NCBI GenBank assembly: GCA_005787665.1
Contig: SYAB01000035.1
Location: forward strand, 1 to 22,021
Direction of reading: 5' to 3'
Length of the DNA stretch: 22,021 nucleotides
From: Actinomycetota bacterium
Lineage (GTDB): Bacteria > Actinomycetota > Actinomycetes > Mycobacteriales > Mycobacteriaceae
This document shows positions 7,120-16,424 of the stretch, in pieces. Both the position numbers and the translations under genes were made by a program. The number at the start of each line of letters is the position of its first letter. Position 1 is the stretch's first letter. Under the pieces are notes generated by a model. The model worked only from the letters and a program-made list of their open reading frames with translations, did not search any database and was not told the DNA's origin.

Positions 7120-8250
7120 CTAACGGTCTTCGTCGGTGTAGCGGATGACGCCGCGGATGTTGCGGCCATCGAGCATGTCTTTGTACCCGTCGTTGATCTG
7201 CTCGAGGCGGTACTGGCGGGTGACCATGTCGTCGAGGTTGAGCTTGCCCATCTTGTACATCGACAACAGTTGCGGGATGTCGTAATACGGGTTTCCACCA
7301 CCGAAGATGGTGCCCTGCAGGTTCTTCTGCATGAGGGTGAGCATCGCCAGGTTCAGGGTGACGTTGGTGTCGGTCATGCTGCCGATGGCGGTGAGCACGC
7401 AGGTGCCCGACTTCGACGTGATGATCATGTAGTTCTCGACATCGGCCCCGTTCAGCTCACCGACGGTCACGATCACCTTCTTGGCCATGAAGCCCTGGGT
7501 CTCCTCGGCGATGCCGGCCATGGCGGCGAAGATGTCCTCGTAGACGTGGGTCGCACCGAATTTCAGGGCCTGGTCGCGCTTCCACTCCACCGGGTCGATG
7601 ACGAAGATCTTGCGTGCTCCGGAGACCACGGCGCCCTGCAGGGCCGCCATTCCGACGCCTCCGACGCCGATGATGGCGACATCTTCTCCAGGCTTGATCT
7701 GCGCGGTATGTGTGGCCGATCCCCAGCCGGTGGTGACACCGCAGCCGACCAGGCAGGCGACCTCGAAGGGGACCGTCGGATCGATCTTCACCACCGAGGA
7801 CTCGTGGACCACCATGTAGGGGGAGAAGGTGCCCAGCAGTGTCATCGGGAAGACGGGCTTGCCGTCGGTGGTGTGGATGCGGTGGGTGCCGTCGGCGATC
7901 GCGACGCCGCCGAGCAGACCGGCGCCCAGGTCGCACAGGTTGCACAGGCCGGCCTGACAGGACGGACACTTGCCGCAGGACGGGATGAACGACATCACGA
8001 CGTGGTCGCCCACGGCCACGCTCTCCACGCCCTCGCCGACTTCGGTGACGACGCCCGCGCCCTCATGCCCGCCCAGGACAGGGAAACCCAGCATGGGAAT
8101 GCCGCCGGTCACCAGGTGGTGATCGGAGTGGCACATGCCCGAGGCTTCCATCTGGACCTTGACCTCGCCCGCCACCGGGTCACCGATCTCGATCTCCTCG
8201 ATCGTCCACGGCTGGTTGAACTCACGGATGAGCGCGCCTTTTGTCTTCAC
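7120..8250 (-). CDS. adhB: Zinc-dependent alcohol dehydrogenase, NDMA-dependent type (AdhB, Rv0761c-like)
   Basis: A 376-residue medium-chain dehydrogenase. Catalytic zinc ligands appear as Cys40 (MCHSDHH), His62-Glu63 (GGHEGAG) and Cys169 (VGCGVTTG). Structural zinc ligands are Cys92, 95, 98 and 106, and GVGGVG (194-199) is the nucleotide-binding loop. It oxidises alcohols to aldehydes in the cytosol. It resembles the NDMA-dependent Rxyl_3153-type subfamily, which is linked genomically to mycofactocin, so the nicotinamide may be tightly bound and re-oxidised by mycofactocin; this is family knowledge, not seen here. The start is GTG at 8250, fixed by a strong GGAGG six bases upstream. An 82-bp gap separates it from the upstream gene and holds a KstR-like box, so it probably has its own regulated promoter. 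Confidence 0.94.
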   Translation of the reverse strand: MKTKGALIREFNQPWTIEEIEIGDPVAGEVKVQMEASGMCHSDHHLVTGGIPMLGFPVLGGHEGAGVVTEVGEGVESVAVGDHVVMSFIPSCGKCPSCQAGLCNLCDLGAGLLGGVAIADGTHRIHTTDGKPVFPMTLLGTFSPYMVVHESSVVKIDPTVPFEVACLVGCGVTTGWGSATHTAQIKPGEDVAIIGVGGVGMAALQGAVVSGARKIFVIDPVEWKRDQALKFGATHVYEDIFAAMAGIAEETQGFMAKKVIVTVGELNGADVENYMIITSKSGTCVLTAIGSMTDTNVTLNLAMLTLMQKNLQGTIFGGGNPYYDIPQLLSMYKMGKLNLDDMVTRQYRLEQINDGYKDMLDGRNIRGVIRYTDEDR

Positions 8251-8281
8251 TGCAAACCTCCGCTTGACGGTATGGACGACT

Positions 8282-8295
8282 TAGAACGTGTTCTC
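8282..8295 (-). promoter_or_regulatory. KstR-type operator upstream of adhB
   Basis: The plus-strand 14-mer TAGAACGTGTTCTC matches the KstR consensus TNNAACNNGTTNNA at every fixed position except the last (C for A). The AGAAC/GTTCT inverted repeat is perfect. It lies 32-45 bases upstream of the adhB start and just downstream of a TAGGAT candidate -10, a position suited to repression. KstR is the TetR-family repressor of cholesterol catabolism genes. Confidence 0.7.
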
Positions 8296-8308
8296 GATCA
8301 CTACGGGC

Positions 8309-8314
8309 ATCCTA
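8309..8314 (-). promoter_or_regulatory. Candidate -10 element of the internal adhB promoter
   Basis: Minus-strand TAGGAT fits TANNNT and lies 13 bases upstream of the KstR-type box. A perfect TTGACA occurs at 8326-8331 (minus strand) but is only 11 bp away, too close to serve as its -35. The promoter assignment is tentative. Confidence 0.35.
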
Positions 8315-8332
8315 GGACTGACGGGTGTCAAC

Positions 8333-8887
8333 TCACCAGATGGGTACGGGAGTCTGACCCAATGGGTAGTAGCCGGGAAGCTTCTCGCCGGCCAGGCTGC
8401 GCTGGATCCGTTCCTGCATGCCCTTGGAGAGTTTGCCCTCTTGTATCAACGTCACATACAGCTTCTGGACATGGCCGAAGTCGAAGAAGTCGCGCTGCCA
8501 CTCGATGAGACCTTGGCCGTTCAGGCGGAACCAGCTACCGCCGATTCCGTGGATTTCGCGTTGTTCGACGTCGTCGCCCTCTCCTGTTGAGGCGACCTGC
8601 TTCCAGAAGCCGACGACCTCTCCGATCTTGTCGTCGATGAGCACCTTCTGATACGGGTAGGTCCATCCCTCCAGGCCGGCCATCTCCAGACCCAAGGCGA
8701 TGTCGCGGATCTGTTCCTTGCCGACGCACATCACGTCTTCCTTGGGGCCGATATTCCAGCCGTAGGTGGCGTCCTCGGCGTAGAAGTCCGCCAGCGGAGT
8801 CCAGTCGCCGTTGCGTTCGGCGTCGCGATTGACGTCCAGCCAGCGCTGGACGAAATCCTCCAGTTGCTCGCGCGGCAACGCTGCCAT
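8333..8887 (-). CDS. NTF2/SnoaL-like protein (Rv0762c-like)
   Basis: A 184-residue protein with the look of an NTF2-like cone fold. It has an N-terminal helix region (FVQRWLDVNRDAER), then DWTPLADFYAEDATYGWNIGP, then strands ending in WQRDFFDFGHVQKLY. The C-terminal tail from about residue 145 is charged and extends beyond the usual domain. No catalytic residues can be assigned. The ATG at 8887 is chosen for AGGAG located seven bases upstream and because it begins 2 bp after the ferredoxin stop. It is conserved next to cyp51 and its ferredoxin in M. tuberculosis, so a role with the P450 products is plausible but unproven. Confidence 0.87.
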   Translation of the reverse strand: MAALPREQLEDFVQRWLDVNRDAERNGDWTPLADFYAEDATYGWNIGPKEDVMCVGKEQIRDIALGLEMAGLEGWTYPYQKVLIDDKIGEVVGFWKQVASTGEGDDVEQREIHGIGGSWFRLNGQGLIEWQRDFFDFGHVQKLYVTLIQEGKLSKGMQERIQRSLAGEKLPGYYPLGQTPVPIW

Positions 8888-8889
8888 GG

Positions 8890-10452
<1,563 letters not shown>

Positions 10453-10456
<4 letters not shown>

Positions 10457-11271
10457 GATCCCTCCGGGTATTTCAGTTGTTGGCGATCCCTGGGCGCGTC
10501 CGACAGCGGCGCCTCGGGCTGCAGTTCCATCGAGACGACGAACCCGCCGCGCGGAGTCTCGGCCACGAACGCGATTGCCCGCGCCAAGTCGGCGGCGCGC
10601 AGGAAATAACTGTGGCGGGCCTGACCCCACTTGGCCCAGTCCTCGAGTGCGGGCCCGATGGCTTCCGGCGGCAGGCTCCACCCCATCGAGGTCTGGGTGG
10701 GCCCGGGGTGAACGACGGACGCCCGGACCCCGGTGCCCTCCAGCTCCATCTGCAGGTTGGTCACCATCGCGACCAGGCCGGCCTTCGCCGCGCCGTAGGC
10801 ACCCATGTGCGGGCGCTGCCGCAGTGCGACGTCGGAGCCGATGAAAATCACATCGCCCCGTTGCCTTTTCACCATGCCCGGAAGCACGGCGGTGGCCAGC
10901 CGGTTGGCGCCGATGAGGTGAATCTGGATCTGCGCCTCGAAGTCGTCGGTGTCGGTCTCGTAGATCCGTCCGAAGAAGGTGTCGCCGGCGCCCGCGACGA
11001 GCACCTCGATCGCACCGAGTACCTGCTCCGCCCCCTCGACGAACCCCTTGACGGAGTCAGGGTCGGTGACGTCGAGAGGCAGGGCGACGGCCTCGCCCCC
11101 GTCGGCACGGATCTGGCCGGCGAGCTCCTCGCACTTGTCCACCCGCCGGGCGCCGAGAGCTACCGGAAACCCGCGAGCGGCCAGTTCGACCGCGGTCGCA
11201 GCGCCGATACCGGAGGAGGCGCCGGCGATGATCGCAGGCCGGCGGGTCGGGTGCGGGTCGAAGCGTGGCAT
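10453..11271 (-). CDS. Short-chain dehydrogenase/reductase (Rv0765c-like)
   Basis: A 272-residue SDR between the two P450 genes. The nucleotide loop is GASSGIG at residues 18-24; the NNAG position reads AGAGD, an unusual variant. The catalytic serine is in IFIGSDVA and the catalytic pair in YGAAK. The C-terminus ends in a basic and acidic tail (RDRQQLKYPEGS). It probably oxidises or reduces a hydroxyl/keto group made or used by the P450s. The ATG overlaps the CYP123 stop by one base (TGATG) and its own stop overlaps the cyp51 start by four, so translation is coupled on both sides. Confidence 0.92.
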
Positions 11272-12473
11272 CAGAGTCTCTTCACGACGATGGGGAGGTG
11301 CGCGAAACCGCGGACGTTGCTGGAGTGCACCCGCACCGCAGCCGACCGGTCGATGTCATAGCCGCTGATCCGATCGAACAGTTCGGTGAGCGCTACCCGC
11401 GCCTCCATCCGGGCCAGGTGCGCCCCCAGGCAGAAGTGCGCCCCGCTGCCGAAACTCAAGAGTTTGGAACCGATTTCGCGGCCGACCCGGAACTCGTCGG
11501 GATCCTCGAAGACCCGTTCGTCGCGATGCGCCGATCCAGGAATGAGCAACAGAGTGTCACCTTCGTGCAGGGTGGTTCCGTAGAACTCGACATCCTCGGC
11601 CACGACCCTGGCCAGGATCTGGCTGGAGGTGTCATAGCGCAATGTCTCCTCGACCCAGTCCGGAATCAGCGTTCGATCGGCGTGGACCGCCCTCAGCTGA
11701 TCGGGAAACGTCGCGCCCCAATACAGGGCATTGCCGAGCAGTTTCGTGGTGGTCTCGTTGCCGGCTACCACCATGAGGAAGAGGAACGCCATGATCTCGT
11801 CGTCGCGGAGTCGGTCGCCGTCGACTTCGGCCTCCAGCAGTGCGGAGGTGAGGTCGTCCGTCGGCCTGCGGCGGCGTTGGGCGACCATGTCCGCGTAGTA
11901 GGCGAGCAGTTCCATCGAGGCCTCGATCGCCGACATCGGTACGTCGGCGACTCCGTCGTCGCGGTGCATCACCTCATCGGCCCGGGCTCGGAGATGTTGG
12001 CGGTCCGCAGGGGGAACGCCGACGAGTTCGGAGATCACGTCCATCGGCAGTTTTCCGGCGAAATCGGCGATGAAGTCGAAACTGTCGGTCTGCAGGGCTT
12101 CATCGAGGTGTTCCCGGGTGAGTTGCAGCACCCGTGGTTCCAGTTCGCGGATCCGGCGCGGGGTGAAACCCTTGGACACCAGCGTTCGCAACCGCAGGTG
12201 GCCGGGGTCGTCCATGGCCAGAAACGACATGGTGCGGTAGGCCTCGGGGGTGCGTGAGATCGGGTCGAGTGAGACTCCGAGTTTGTTCGAGAGGGCCGTG
12301 CTGTTGCGAAAGCCCTGATGTACGTCGGCGTGCCGGGTCAACGCCCAGAAGTTGAGTTCGTCATTGCGGTACAGCGGGGCCTCGTCGCGAAGCCGCCTGT
12401 ACGTGGGATAGGGATTCTCGTGGAATTCGTAGTCGTACGGATCGAGAACCAGATCGGTGGGGCGGGCGGTCAT
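11271..12473 (-). CDS. cyp123: Cytochrome P450, CYP123-type (Rv0766c-like)
   Basis: A 400-residue soluble bacterial P450. Seen motifs are the I-helix VVAGNETTTKL, ExxR in EETLRYD, and the heme loop FGSGAHFCLG with Cys348 as thiolate ligand. The family name rests on gene order (TetR, CYP123, SDR, CYP51, ferredoxin) and overall resemblance. It is a monooxygenase with unknown substrate, probably sharing the adjacent ferredoxin. The ATG at 12473 overlaps the TetR stop in an ATGA, so it is translated together with the regulator. A second short open frame that begins in the upstream duplicated repeat overlaps this start. Confidence 0.93.
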   Translation of the reverse strand: MTARPTDLVLDPYDYEFHENPYPTYRRLRDEAPLYRNDELNFWALTRHADVHQGFRNSTALSNKLGVSLDPISRTPEAYRTMSFLAMDDPGHLRLRTLVSKGFTPRRIRELEPRVLQLTREHLDEALQTDSFDFIADFAGKLPMDVISELVGVPPADRQHLRARADEVMHRDDGVADVPMSAIEASMELLAYYADMVAQRRRRPTDDLTSALLEAEVDGDRLRDDEIMAFLFLMVVAGNETTTKLLGNALYWGATFPDQLRAVHADRTLIPDWVEETLRYDTSSQILARVVAEDVEFYGTTLHEGDTLLLIPGSAHRDERVFEDPDEFRVGREIGSKLLSFGSGAHFCLGAHLARMEARVALTELFDRISGYDIDRSAAVRVHSSNVRGFAHLPIVVKRL

Positions 12474-13156
12474 GCATCGCCCGCAGTGTGGGCGGCCGCT
12501 GCGCGGCCCGCATCGTCGCCTCCGGGGTCGGATGTGTCGGCTCCTCCTCGGGCCGCTGCGCGGCCCGCATCGTCGCCTCCGAGGATCAGCCCGACGACGT
12601 AGCCGAGCCGGTCGGCGATCTGGCGGTAGGTGAACGCACCGCTGCCGGCGTGCACCAGGGCCCCGAAGTAGCTCATCTCCAGCGCGGCGACGGTTCGGCT
12701 GTCCGCTTCGGGACCGAGGGCGGATTTGATGCGGTTGTGAATCTCGGCGCCGATCCGGTCGCGAACACCGCGAACCGTCGCGTCGTTGCTCAACAGCGCG
12801 GTCGTGCAGGCCGCCGCGACCTCGGGTTCGTCGGCGACCACCAGTGCCAGGCTGCGTAGCGCCTGTTGCACCCGGTCCAGCCGGGCTTCGTTGACGTCGT
12901 TGAAGAACGGCACCCGCCGGACCAGGTCGAGGTAGACCTCGGCGACCAGATGGTTCTTGGAAGAGAAGTAGGTGTACGCCGTCGCCGGGGCGACCTGGGC
13001 CCGGGCGGCGACCGCGCGGACCGTCAGATCGGCATGGGACGCGGCGCGGAGGGTGTCGAGGGCGGCGGTGATCAGCTTTCGGAACGTCTCCTCCTGGCGC
13101 GGTCGGCGGACCTGCCCCCCGTTCGGGGTGGCGGTCGCCAGTACATCGCTGGACAC
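12470..13156 (-). CDS. TetR-family transcriptional regulator (Rv0767c-like)
   Basis: A 228-residue regulator with an N-terminal TetR helix-turn-helix (LTVRAVAARAQVAPATAYTYF, near residues 46-66) and a helical ligand domain. It is the first gene of the minus-strand operon and is divergent from aldA, the classical layout for a repressor of both units. The GTG at 13156 is chosen because TACGGT lies six bases upstream (leaderless) and the GGACA-N2-TGTCC palindrome spans this start, suggesting autoregulation. The last 35 or so residues contain GGDDAGRAAA twice, encoded by a 31-bp duplication, and seem to extend the protein beyond its usual end. The ligand is unknown. Confidence 0.92.
   Translation of the reverse strand: MSSDVLATATPNGGQVRRPRQEETFRKLITAALDTLRAASHADLTVRAVAARAQVAPATAYTYFSSKNHLVAEVYLDLVRRVPFFNDVNEARLDRVQQALRSLALVVADEPEVAAACTTALLSNDATVRGVRDRIGAEIHNRIKSALGPEADSRTVAALEMSYFGALVHAGSGAFTYRQIADRLGYVVGLILGGDDAGRAAARGGADTSDPGGDDAGRAAAAHTAGDA
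12494..12581 (-). repeat. Two identical 31-bp direct repeats, each with a hairpin
   Basis: Identical 31-bp segments lie at 12494-12524 and 12551-12581, 57 bp apart (19 codons, in frame). Each contains the inverted repeat GGCCGC-TGC-GCGGCC. On the minus strand each reads GGAGG, five bases, then ATG, so it carries an apparent ribosome site and start codon in a frame different from the TetR gene. Confidence 0.92.
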
Positions 13157-13162
13157 ATGTCC
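13151..13162. promoter_or_regulatory. Candidate TetR operator 1 at the TetR gene start
   Basis: GGACACATGTCC is an inverted repeat with five-base arms GGACA/TGTCC, extendable to six (TGGACA/TGTCCA using flanking bases). It spans the predicted leaderless start at 13156, directly next to the TACGGT -10. The same arms recur at 13288-13299. Confidence 0.65.
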
Positions 13163-13168
13163 ACCGTA
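13163..13168 (-). promoter_or_regulatory. Candidate -10 element of the TetR/P450 operon
   Basis: Minus-strand TACGGT ends six bases before the GTG at 13156. It abuts the candidate operator, so repressor binding would block polymerase at the start site. Confidence 0.5.
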
Positions 13169-13212
13169 GCGGTGAGGGTCGGGAGTCCGCAAGGAACGGC
13201 GATGAAAACCCA

Positions 13213-13237
13213 TGTCATATGGCTCAAGCCAATGACA
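13213..13237. promoter_or_regulatory. Long inverted repeat in the middle of the divergent region
   Basis: Arms TGTCAT-a-TGGC and GCCA-ATGACA pair over ten bases with one bulged A and a four-base loop TCAA. It is different in sequence from the GGACA operators. It could be a site for a second regulator or an RNA hairpin. Confidence 0.5.
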
Positions 13238-13241
13238 GTCC

Positions 13242-13271
13242 TTGCATCGGGCTGACGTTCGGGGCTACGGT
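13242..13271 (+). promoter_or_regulatory. Candidate aldA promoter
   Basis: A TACGGT -10 at 13266-13271 is preceded by TTGCAT at 13242-13247 with 18-bp spacing. The -10 hexamer is identical to that proposed for the divergent TetR gene. Operator 2 lies about 17 bp downstream, within the transcribed leader. Confidence 0.4.
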
Positions 13272-13287
13272 TCTGTGGTCCTTTATC

Positions 13288-13299
13288 GGACAGGTGTCC
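13288..13299. promoter_or_regulatory. Candidate TetR operator 2 before aldA
   Basis: GGACAGGTGTCC repeats the GGACA-N2-TGTCC inverted repeat of operator 1, 137 bp away. It is 20 bp before the aldA ATG and downstream of the candidate aldA promoter, a position suited to repression. Confidence 0.65.
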
Positions 13300-13319
13300 A
13301 TGACTACCCGGGAGTGCGG

Positions 13320-14786
13320 ATGGCGATTGCCGAACGCAGCAGCGATCTCTTCATCGACGGAGCGTTCGTCGCCGGTGGTGCGGGGCGCTATCCGACCCTC
13401 AACCCGGCCACCGAAGAGGTTCTCGGCACCGCCGCCAACGCCGACACCGCCGATATGGATCGCGCCATCGCCGCCGCGCGCCGGGCCTTCGACACCACTG
13501 AATGGGCGGTCGACAGTGAACTGCGGGTGCGCTGCGTCCGGCAGTTGCGTGCCGCCATGGAAGAGCGGATCGAGGAGCTGCGCGAGATCACCATCGCCGA
13601 GGTGGGAGCGCCCCGGATGCTCACCGCGGCCGCGCAACTTCAAGGCCCGGTGGAGGATCTGGGTTTCCCCGCAGACACCGCGGAGTCCTACCCGTGGCGC
13701 ACCGACCTGGGCGTGGCCGCGCCGATGGGGATCACGACCCGGCGGACCCTGATTCGCGAGGCGGTCGGCGTCGTCGGGGCCATCACCCCGTGGAACTTCC
13801 CCCACCAGATCAACCTCGCCAAGATCGGTCCGGCGCTGGCGGCGGGCAACACCGTCGTCCTCAAGCCGGCACCCGACACCCCCTGGTGCGCAGCGGTTCT
13901 CGGTGAACTGATCGCCGAGCACACCGATATTCCGCCGGGCGTTCTCAACATCGTCACCTCGGACGACCATTCCGTCGGGGCCATGCTGACCGCTGACCCG
14001 CGGGTGGACATGGTGTCCTTCACCGGGTCCACCGCCACCGGCCGGGCCGTCATGGCCGCCGCCGCGCCGACGGTCAAGAAGGTCTTCCTCGAACTCGGCG
14101 GAAAATCGGCGTTCCTGGTTCTCGACGACGCCGATCTGGCCGCGGCGTGCGGGATGGCGGGTTTCACCGCGTCGGTGCACGCCGGCCAGGGATGTGCGAT
14201 CACGACCCGACTGGTGGTGCCGCGGGCCCGCTATGACGACGCCGTCGCGGCCGCCGCCGCAACGATGTCCGGCATCCGGGCGGGGGACCCCGCCCAACCA
14301 GGAACCATCTGCGGGCCGGTCATCTCCGCGCGCCAGCGCGACCGGATCCAGTCCTATCTGGATCTGGCGCTCGCCGAGGGCGGCAGCTTCGCTTGCGGCG
14401 GCGGTCGGCCCGCCGACCGGGAACACGGCTTCTTTATCGAGCCGACGGTGGTGGCCGGGCTCACCAATGAGGCCAGGGTCGCACGTGAGGAGATCTTCGG
14501 GCCGGTGCTCACGGTGATCGCGCACGACGGTGACGACGATGCGGTCCGCATCGCCAACGATTCGCCCTACGGACTGTCCGCGACGGTGTTCAGCGCCGAC
14601 CCGCAGCGGGCCCAGGGGGTGGCGGAGCGACTTCGGGTCGGGACCGTCAACGTCAACGGCGGGGTCTGGTACTCCGCGGACGTCCCCTTCGGTGGGTACA
14701 AGCAGTCCGGTGTGGGCCGGGAGATGGGCGTGGCCGGCTTCGAGGAATACCTCGAAATCAAAGCGATCGCCACGGCGGTCTCGTAG
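13320..14786 (+). CDS. aldA: NAD(P)-dependent aldehyde dehydrogenase (AldA, Rv0768-like)
   Basis: A 488-residue aldehyde dehydrogenase that oxidises aldehydes to carboxylic acids in the cytosol. The cofactor and catalytic motifs are complete: ITPWNFP, KPAPDTP, FTGSTATGR, Glu258 in LELGGK, the nucleophile Cys292 in GQGCAI, EEIFGPV and the C-terminal PFGGYKQSG. Length and order match Rv0768. The ATG at 13320 is chosen for GGGAG a few bases upstream; a frame extension to 13242 has no ribosome site. It is the first gene of the divergent operon and could process aldehydes made by AdhB on the other strand. Substrate unknown. Confidence 0.95.
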   Translation: MAIAERSSDLFIDGAFVAGGAGRYPTLNPATEEVLGTAANADTADMDRAIAAARRAFDTTEWAVDSELRVRCVRQLRAAMEERIEELREITIAEVGAPRMLTAAAQLQGPVEDLGFPADTAESYPWRTDLGVAAPMGITTRRTLIREAVGVVGAITPWNFPHQINLAKIGPALAAGNTVVLKPAPDTPWCAAVLGELIAEHTDIPPGVLNIVTSDDHSVGAMLTADPRVDMVSFTGSTATGRAVMAAAAPTVKKVFLELGGKSAFLVLDDADLAAACGMAGFTASVHAGQGCAITTRLVVPRARYDDAVAAAAATMSGIRAGDPAQPGTICGPVISARQRDRIQSYLDLALAEGGSFACGGGRPADREHGFFIEPTVVAGLTNEARVAREEIFGPVLTVIAHDGDDDAVRIANDSPYGLSATVFSADPQRAQGVAERLRVGTVNVNGGVWYSADVPFGGYKQSGVGREMGVAGFEEYLEIKAIATAVS

Positions 14787-14808
14787 GACCGTCGGGAAGG
14801 GAGAGAGC

Positions 14809-15561
14809 ATGGGGCAATTCGAGGACAGGGTCGCCATCGTCACCGGGGCCGGCGGCGGCATCGGCCAGGCCTATGCCGAGGCGTTGGCCCGGGAGGGGGC
14901 CGCGGTGGTCGTCGCCGATATCAACGTCGAGGGTGCCGAGAGAGTGGCCGCGGGGATCAGATCGGAGGGTGCCACTGCGCTCGCCGTGCCCGTCGATGTC
15001 TCGGACCCCCTCTCGGCCAAGGAGATGGCCGACCGCACGCTGGCCGAGTTTGGCGGGATCGACTACCTGGTGAACAACGCCGCCATCTTCGGAGGGATGC
15101 GACTGGACTTCCTCATCACCGTGGATTGGGACTATTACAAGAAGTTCATGAGCGTGAACCTCGACGGCGCGCTGGCCTGCACCCGTGCGGTGTACAAGAA
15201 GATGGCCAAGCGTGGTGGAGGGGCTATCGTCAACCAGTCCTCTACCGCTGCATGGCTTTACGCGAACTACTACGGGTTGGCCAAGGTCGGGATCAACGGT
15301 TTGACCCAACAGCTCTCCCGCGAACTCGGCGGCATGAACATCCGGATCAACGCCATCGCTCCGGGTCCGATCGACACCGAGGCCAATCGCACCACCACCC
15401 CGCAGGAGATGGTCGCCGACATCGTCAAGGGCATCCCGCTCAGCCGCATGGGCCAGCCGGAGGATCTGGTGGGTATGTGCCTGTTCCTGCTGTCGGATCA
15501 GGCCCGGTGGATCACCGGGCAGATCTTCAATGTCGATGGCGGCCAGATCATCCGGTCCTAG
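14809..15561 (+). CDS. Short-chain dehydrogenase/reductase (Rv0769-like)
   Basis: A 250-residue classical SDR with all motifs: VTGAGGGIG at the nucleotide loop, NNAAIFG, serine in NQSSTAAW, YGLAK as catalytic Tyr-Lys, and PGPID after it. The C-terminal GQIFNVDGGQIIRS is typical of the FabG-like group. The ATG at 14809 has AGGGAG at good spacing and lies 22 bp after aldA. It is very close to Rv0769 as I remember it. It probably interconverts an alcohol and ketone in the same pathway as AldA. Confidence 0.94.
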   Translation: MGQFEDRVAIVTGAGGGIGQAYAEALAREGAAVVVADINVEGAERVAAGIRSEGATALAVPVDVSDPLSAKEMADRTLAEFGGIDYLVNNAAIFGGMRLDFLITVDWDYYKKFMSVNLDGALACTRAVYKKMAKRGGGAIVNQSSTAAWLYANYYGLAKVGINGLTQQLSRELGGMNIRINAIAPGPIDTEANRTTTPQEMVADIVKGIPLSRMGQPEDLVGMCLFLLSDQARWITGQIFNVDGGQIIRS

Positions 15562-15570
15562 GAGGGGCTT

Positions 15571-16422
15571 GTGAAGGACCAGAGACTGGGCTATGTCGGT
15601 CTGGGCAGCATGGGTGCCCCGATGGCGATGCGACTGAGCGGCTGGCCGGGCGGACTGATCGTCTATGACGTGCGCGCGGGCGTCATGGCCCCGTTCGCCG
15701 AGGCCGGGGCGGACGTGGCGGCAGGCCTGGCCGACGTCGCCGCCGCCGAACTGATCAGCGTCACCGTGCTCGACGATGCGCAGGTTCGCACGGTAGTGGC
15801 CGGGCTGGCCGCCCACGCCGCCGCGGGAACGGTGATCGCCATCCACTCCACCATCGGTGACCGGACCGCCGTCGAACTGGCGAATGACTATGCGCCGCAG
15901 GGAATCCACGTCATCGACGCGCCGGTCAGCGGCGGCGCCGGGGCCGCTCAGAAGGGTGAGCTGGCGACCATGGTCGGCGCACCTCGTGAGGTGTACGAGA
16001 AGGTGAAGCCGGTCTTCAAGCAGTGGGCGTCGTTGGTGATCCACGCCGGCGAGCCCGGGGCGGGCACCCGGATGAAGCTGGCCCGCAACATGCTGACCTT
16101 CACCGCCTTCGCGGCGGCGTGCGAGGCGATGGCACTGGCCGAGGCATCAGGTCTGGACCTGCAGGCGCTAGGCCGGGTGGTGCGGCACACCGACGCATTG
16201 ACCAGTGGACCGGGCGCGATCATGATCAGGGACACGATGGCCGAGATCGAGCCCGGACATTGGCTCTACGACACCTTCACCCACACCCGCATCCTGGGGG
16301 AAAAGGACTTGGCCCTGGCGCTGGCCCTGGGGCGGGTGGTCGGCGTCGACCTCCCGCTCGCCGACATCGCGTTACGCACCCTGGCCGACGGCCTTGGCGT
16401 GGGGCGCCGGACCGAGGAGTGA
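15571..16422 (+). CDS. Beta-hydroxyacid dehydrogenase-like NAD(P)-binding protein (Rv0770-like)
   Basis: A 283-residue member of the 3-hydroxyisobutyrate/6-phosphogluconate dehydrogenase superfamily. An N-terminal Rossmann loop GYVGLGSMGAPMA, the substrate-region motif DAPVSGGAGAAQKG, and the catalytic-lysine segment GTRMKLARN (from about residue 165) are all present. The all-helical C-terminal domain follows. It probably oxidises a 3-hydroxy acid to a semialdehyde or keto acid. The GTG at 15571 has AGGAGG upstream, overlapping the end of the preceding gene. The gene is tightly packed within the aldA operon. Confidence 0.92.
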   Translation: MKDQRLGYVGLGSMGAPMAMRLSGWPGGLIVYDVRAGVMAPFAEAGADVAAGLADVAAAELISVTVLDDAQVRTVVAGLAAHAAAGTVIAIHSTIGDRTAVELANDYAPQGIHVIDAPVSGGAGAAQKGELATMVGAPREVYEKVKPVFKQWASLVIHAGEPGAGTRMKLARNMLTFTAFAAACEAMALAEASGLDLQALGRVVRHTDALTSGPGAIMIRDTMAEIEPGHWLYDTFTHTRILGEKDLALALALGRVVGVDLPLADIALRTLADGLGVGRRTEE

Positions 16423-16424
16423 GG

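Noticed and set aside
6601..8508. Long plus-strand open frame of 635 codons opposite the SDR, KSI-like and adhB genes
   Set aside because: It runs antisense to three genes with clear family motifs; its composition (many H, R, G, D) is typical of the reverse frame of GC-rich genes.
12361..12570. 69-codon minus-strand frame beginning in the 31-bp repeat (MRAAQRP)
   Set aside because: Not annotated as a gene: it overlaps the TetR end and cyp123 start, and no translation evidence exists. Kept only as a finding.
13242..13319. 26-codon upstream extension of aldA
   Set aside because: No ribosome site before it, and it would place the candidate aldA promoter and operator inside the coding region.
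13224..14861. Minus-strand open frame of 545 codons opposite aldA
   Set aside because: The plus strand encodes a complete aldehyde dehydrogenase with all catalytic motifs.
14758..16044. Minus-strand open frame of 428 codons
   Set aside because: Antisense shadow of the Rv0769-like and Rv0770-like genes, which have intact motifs.
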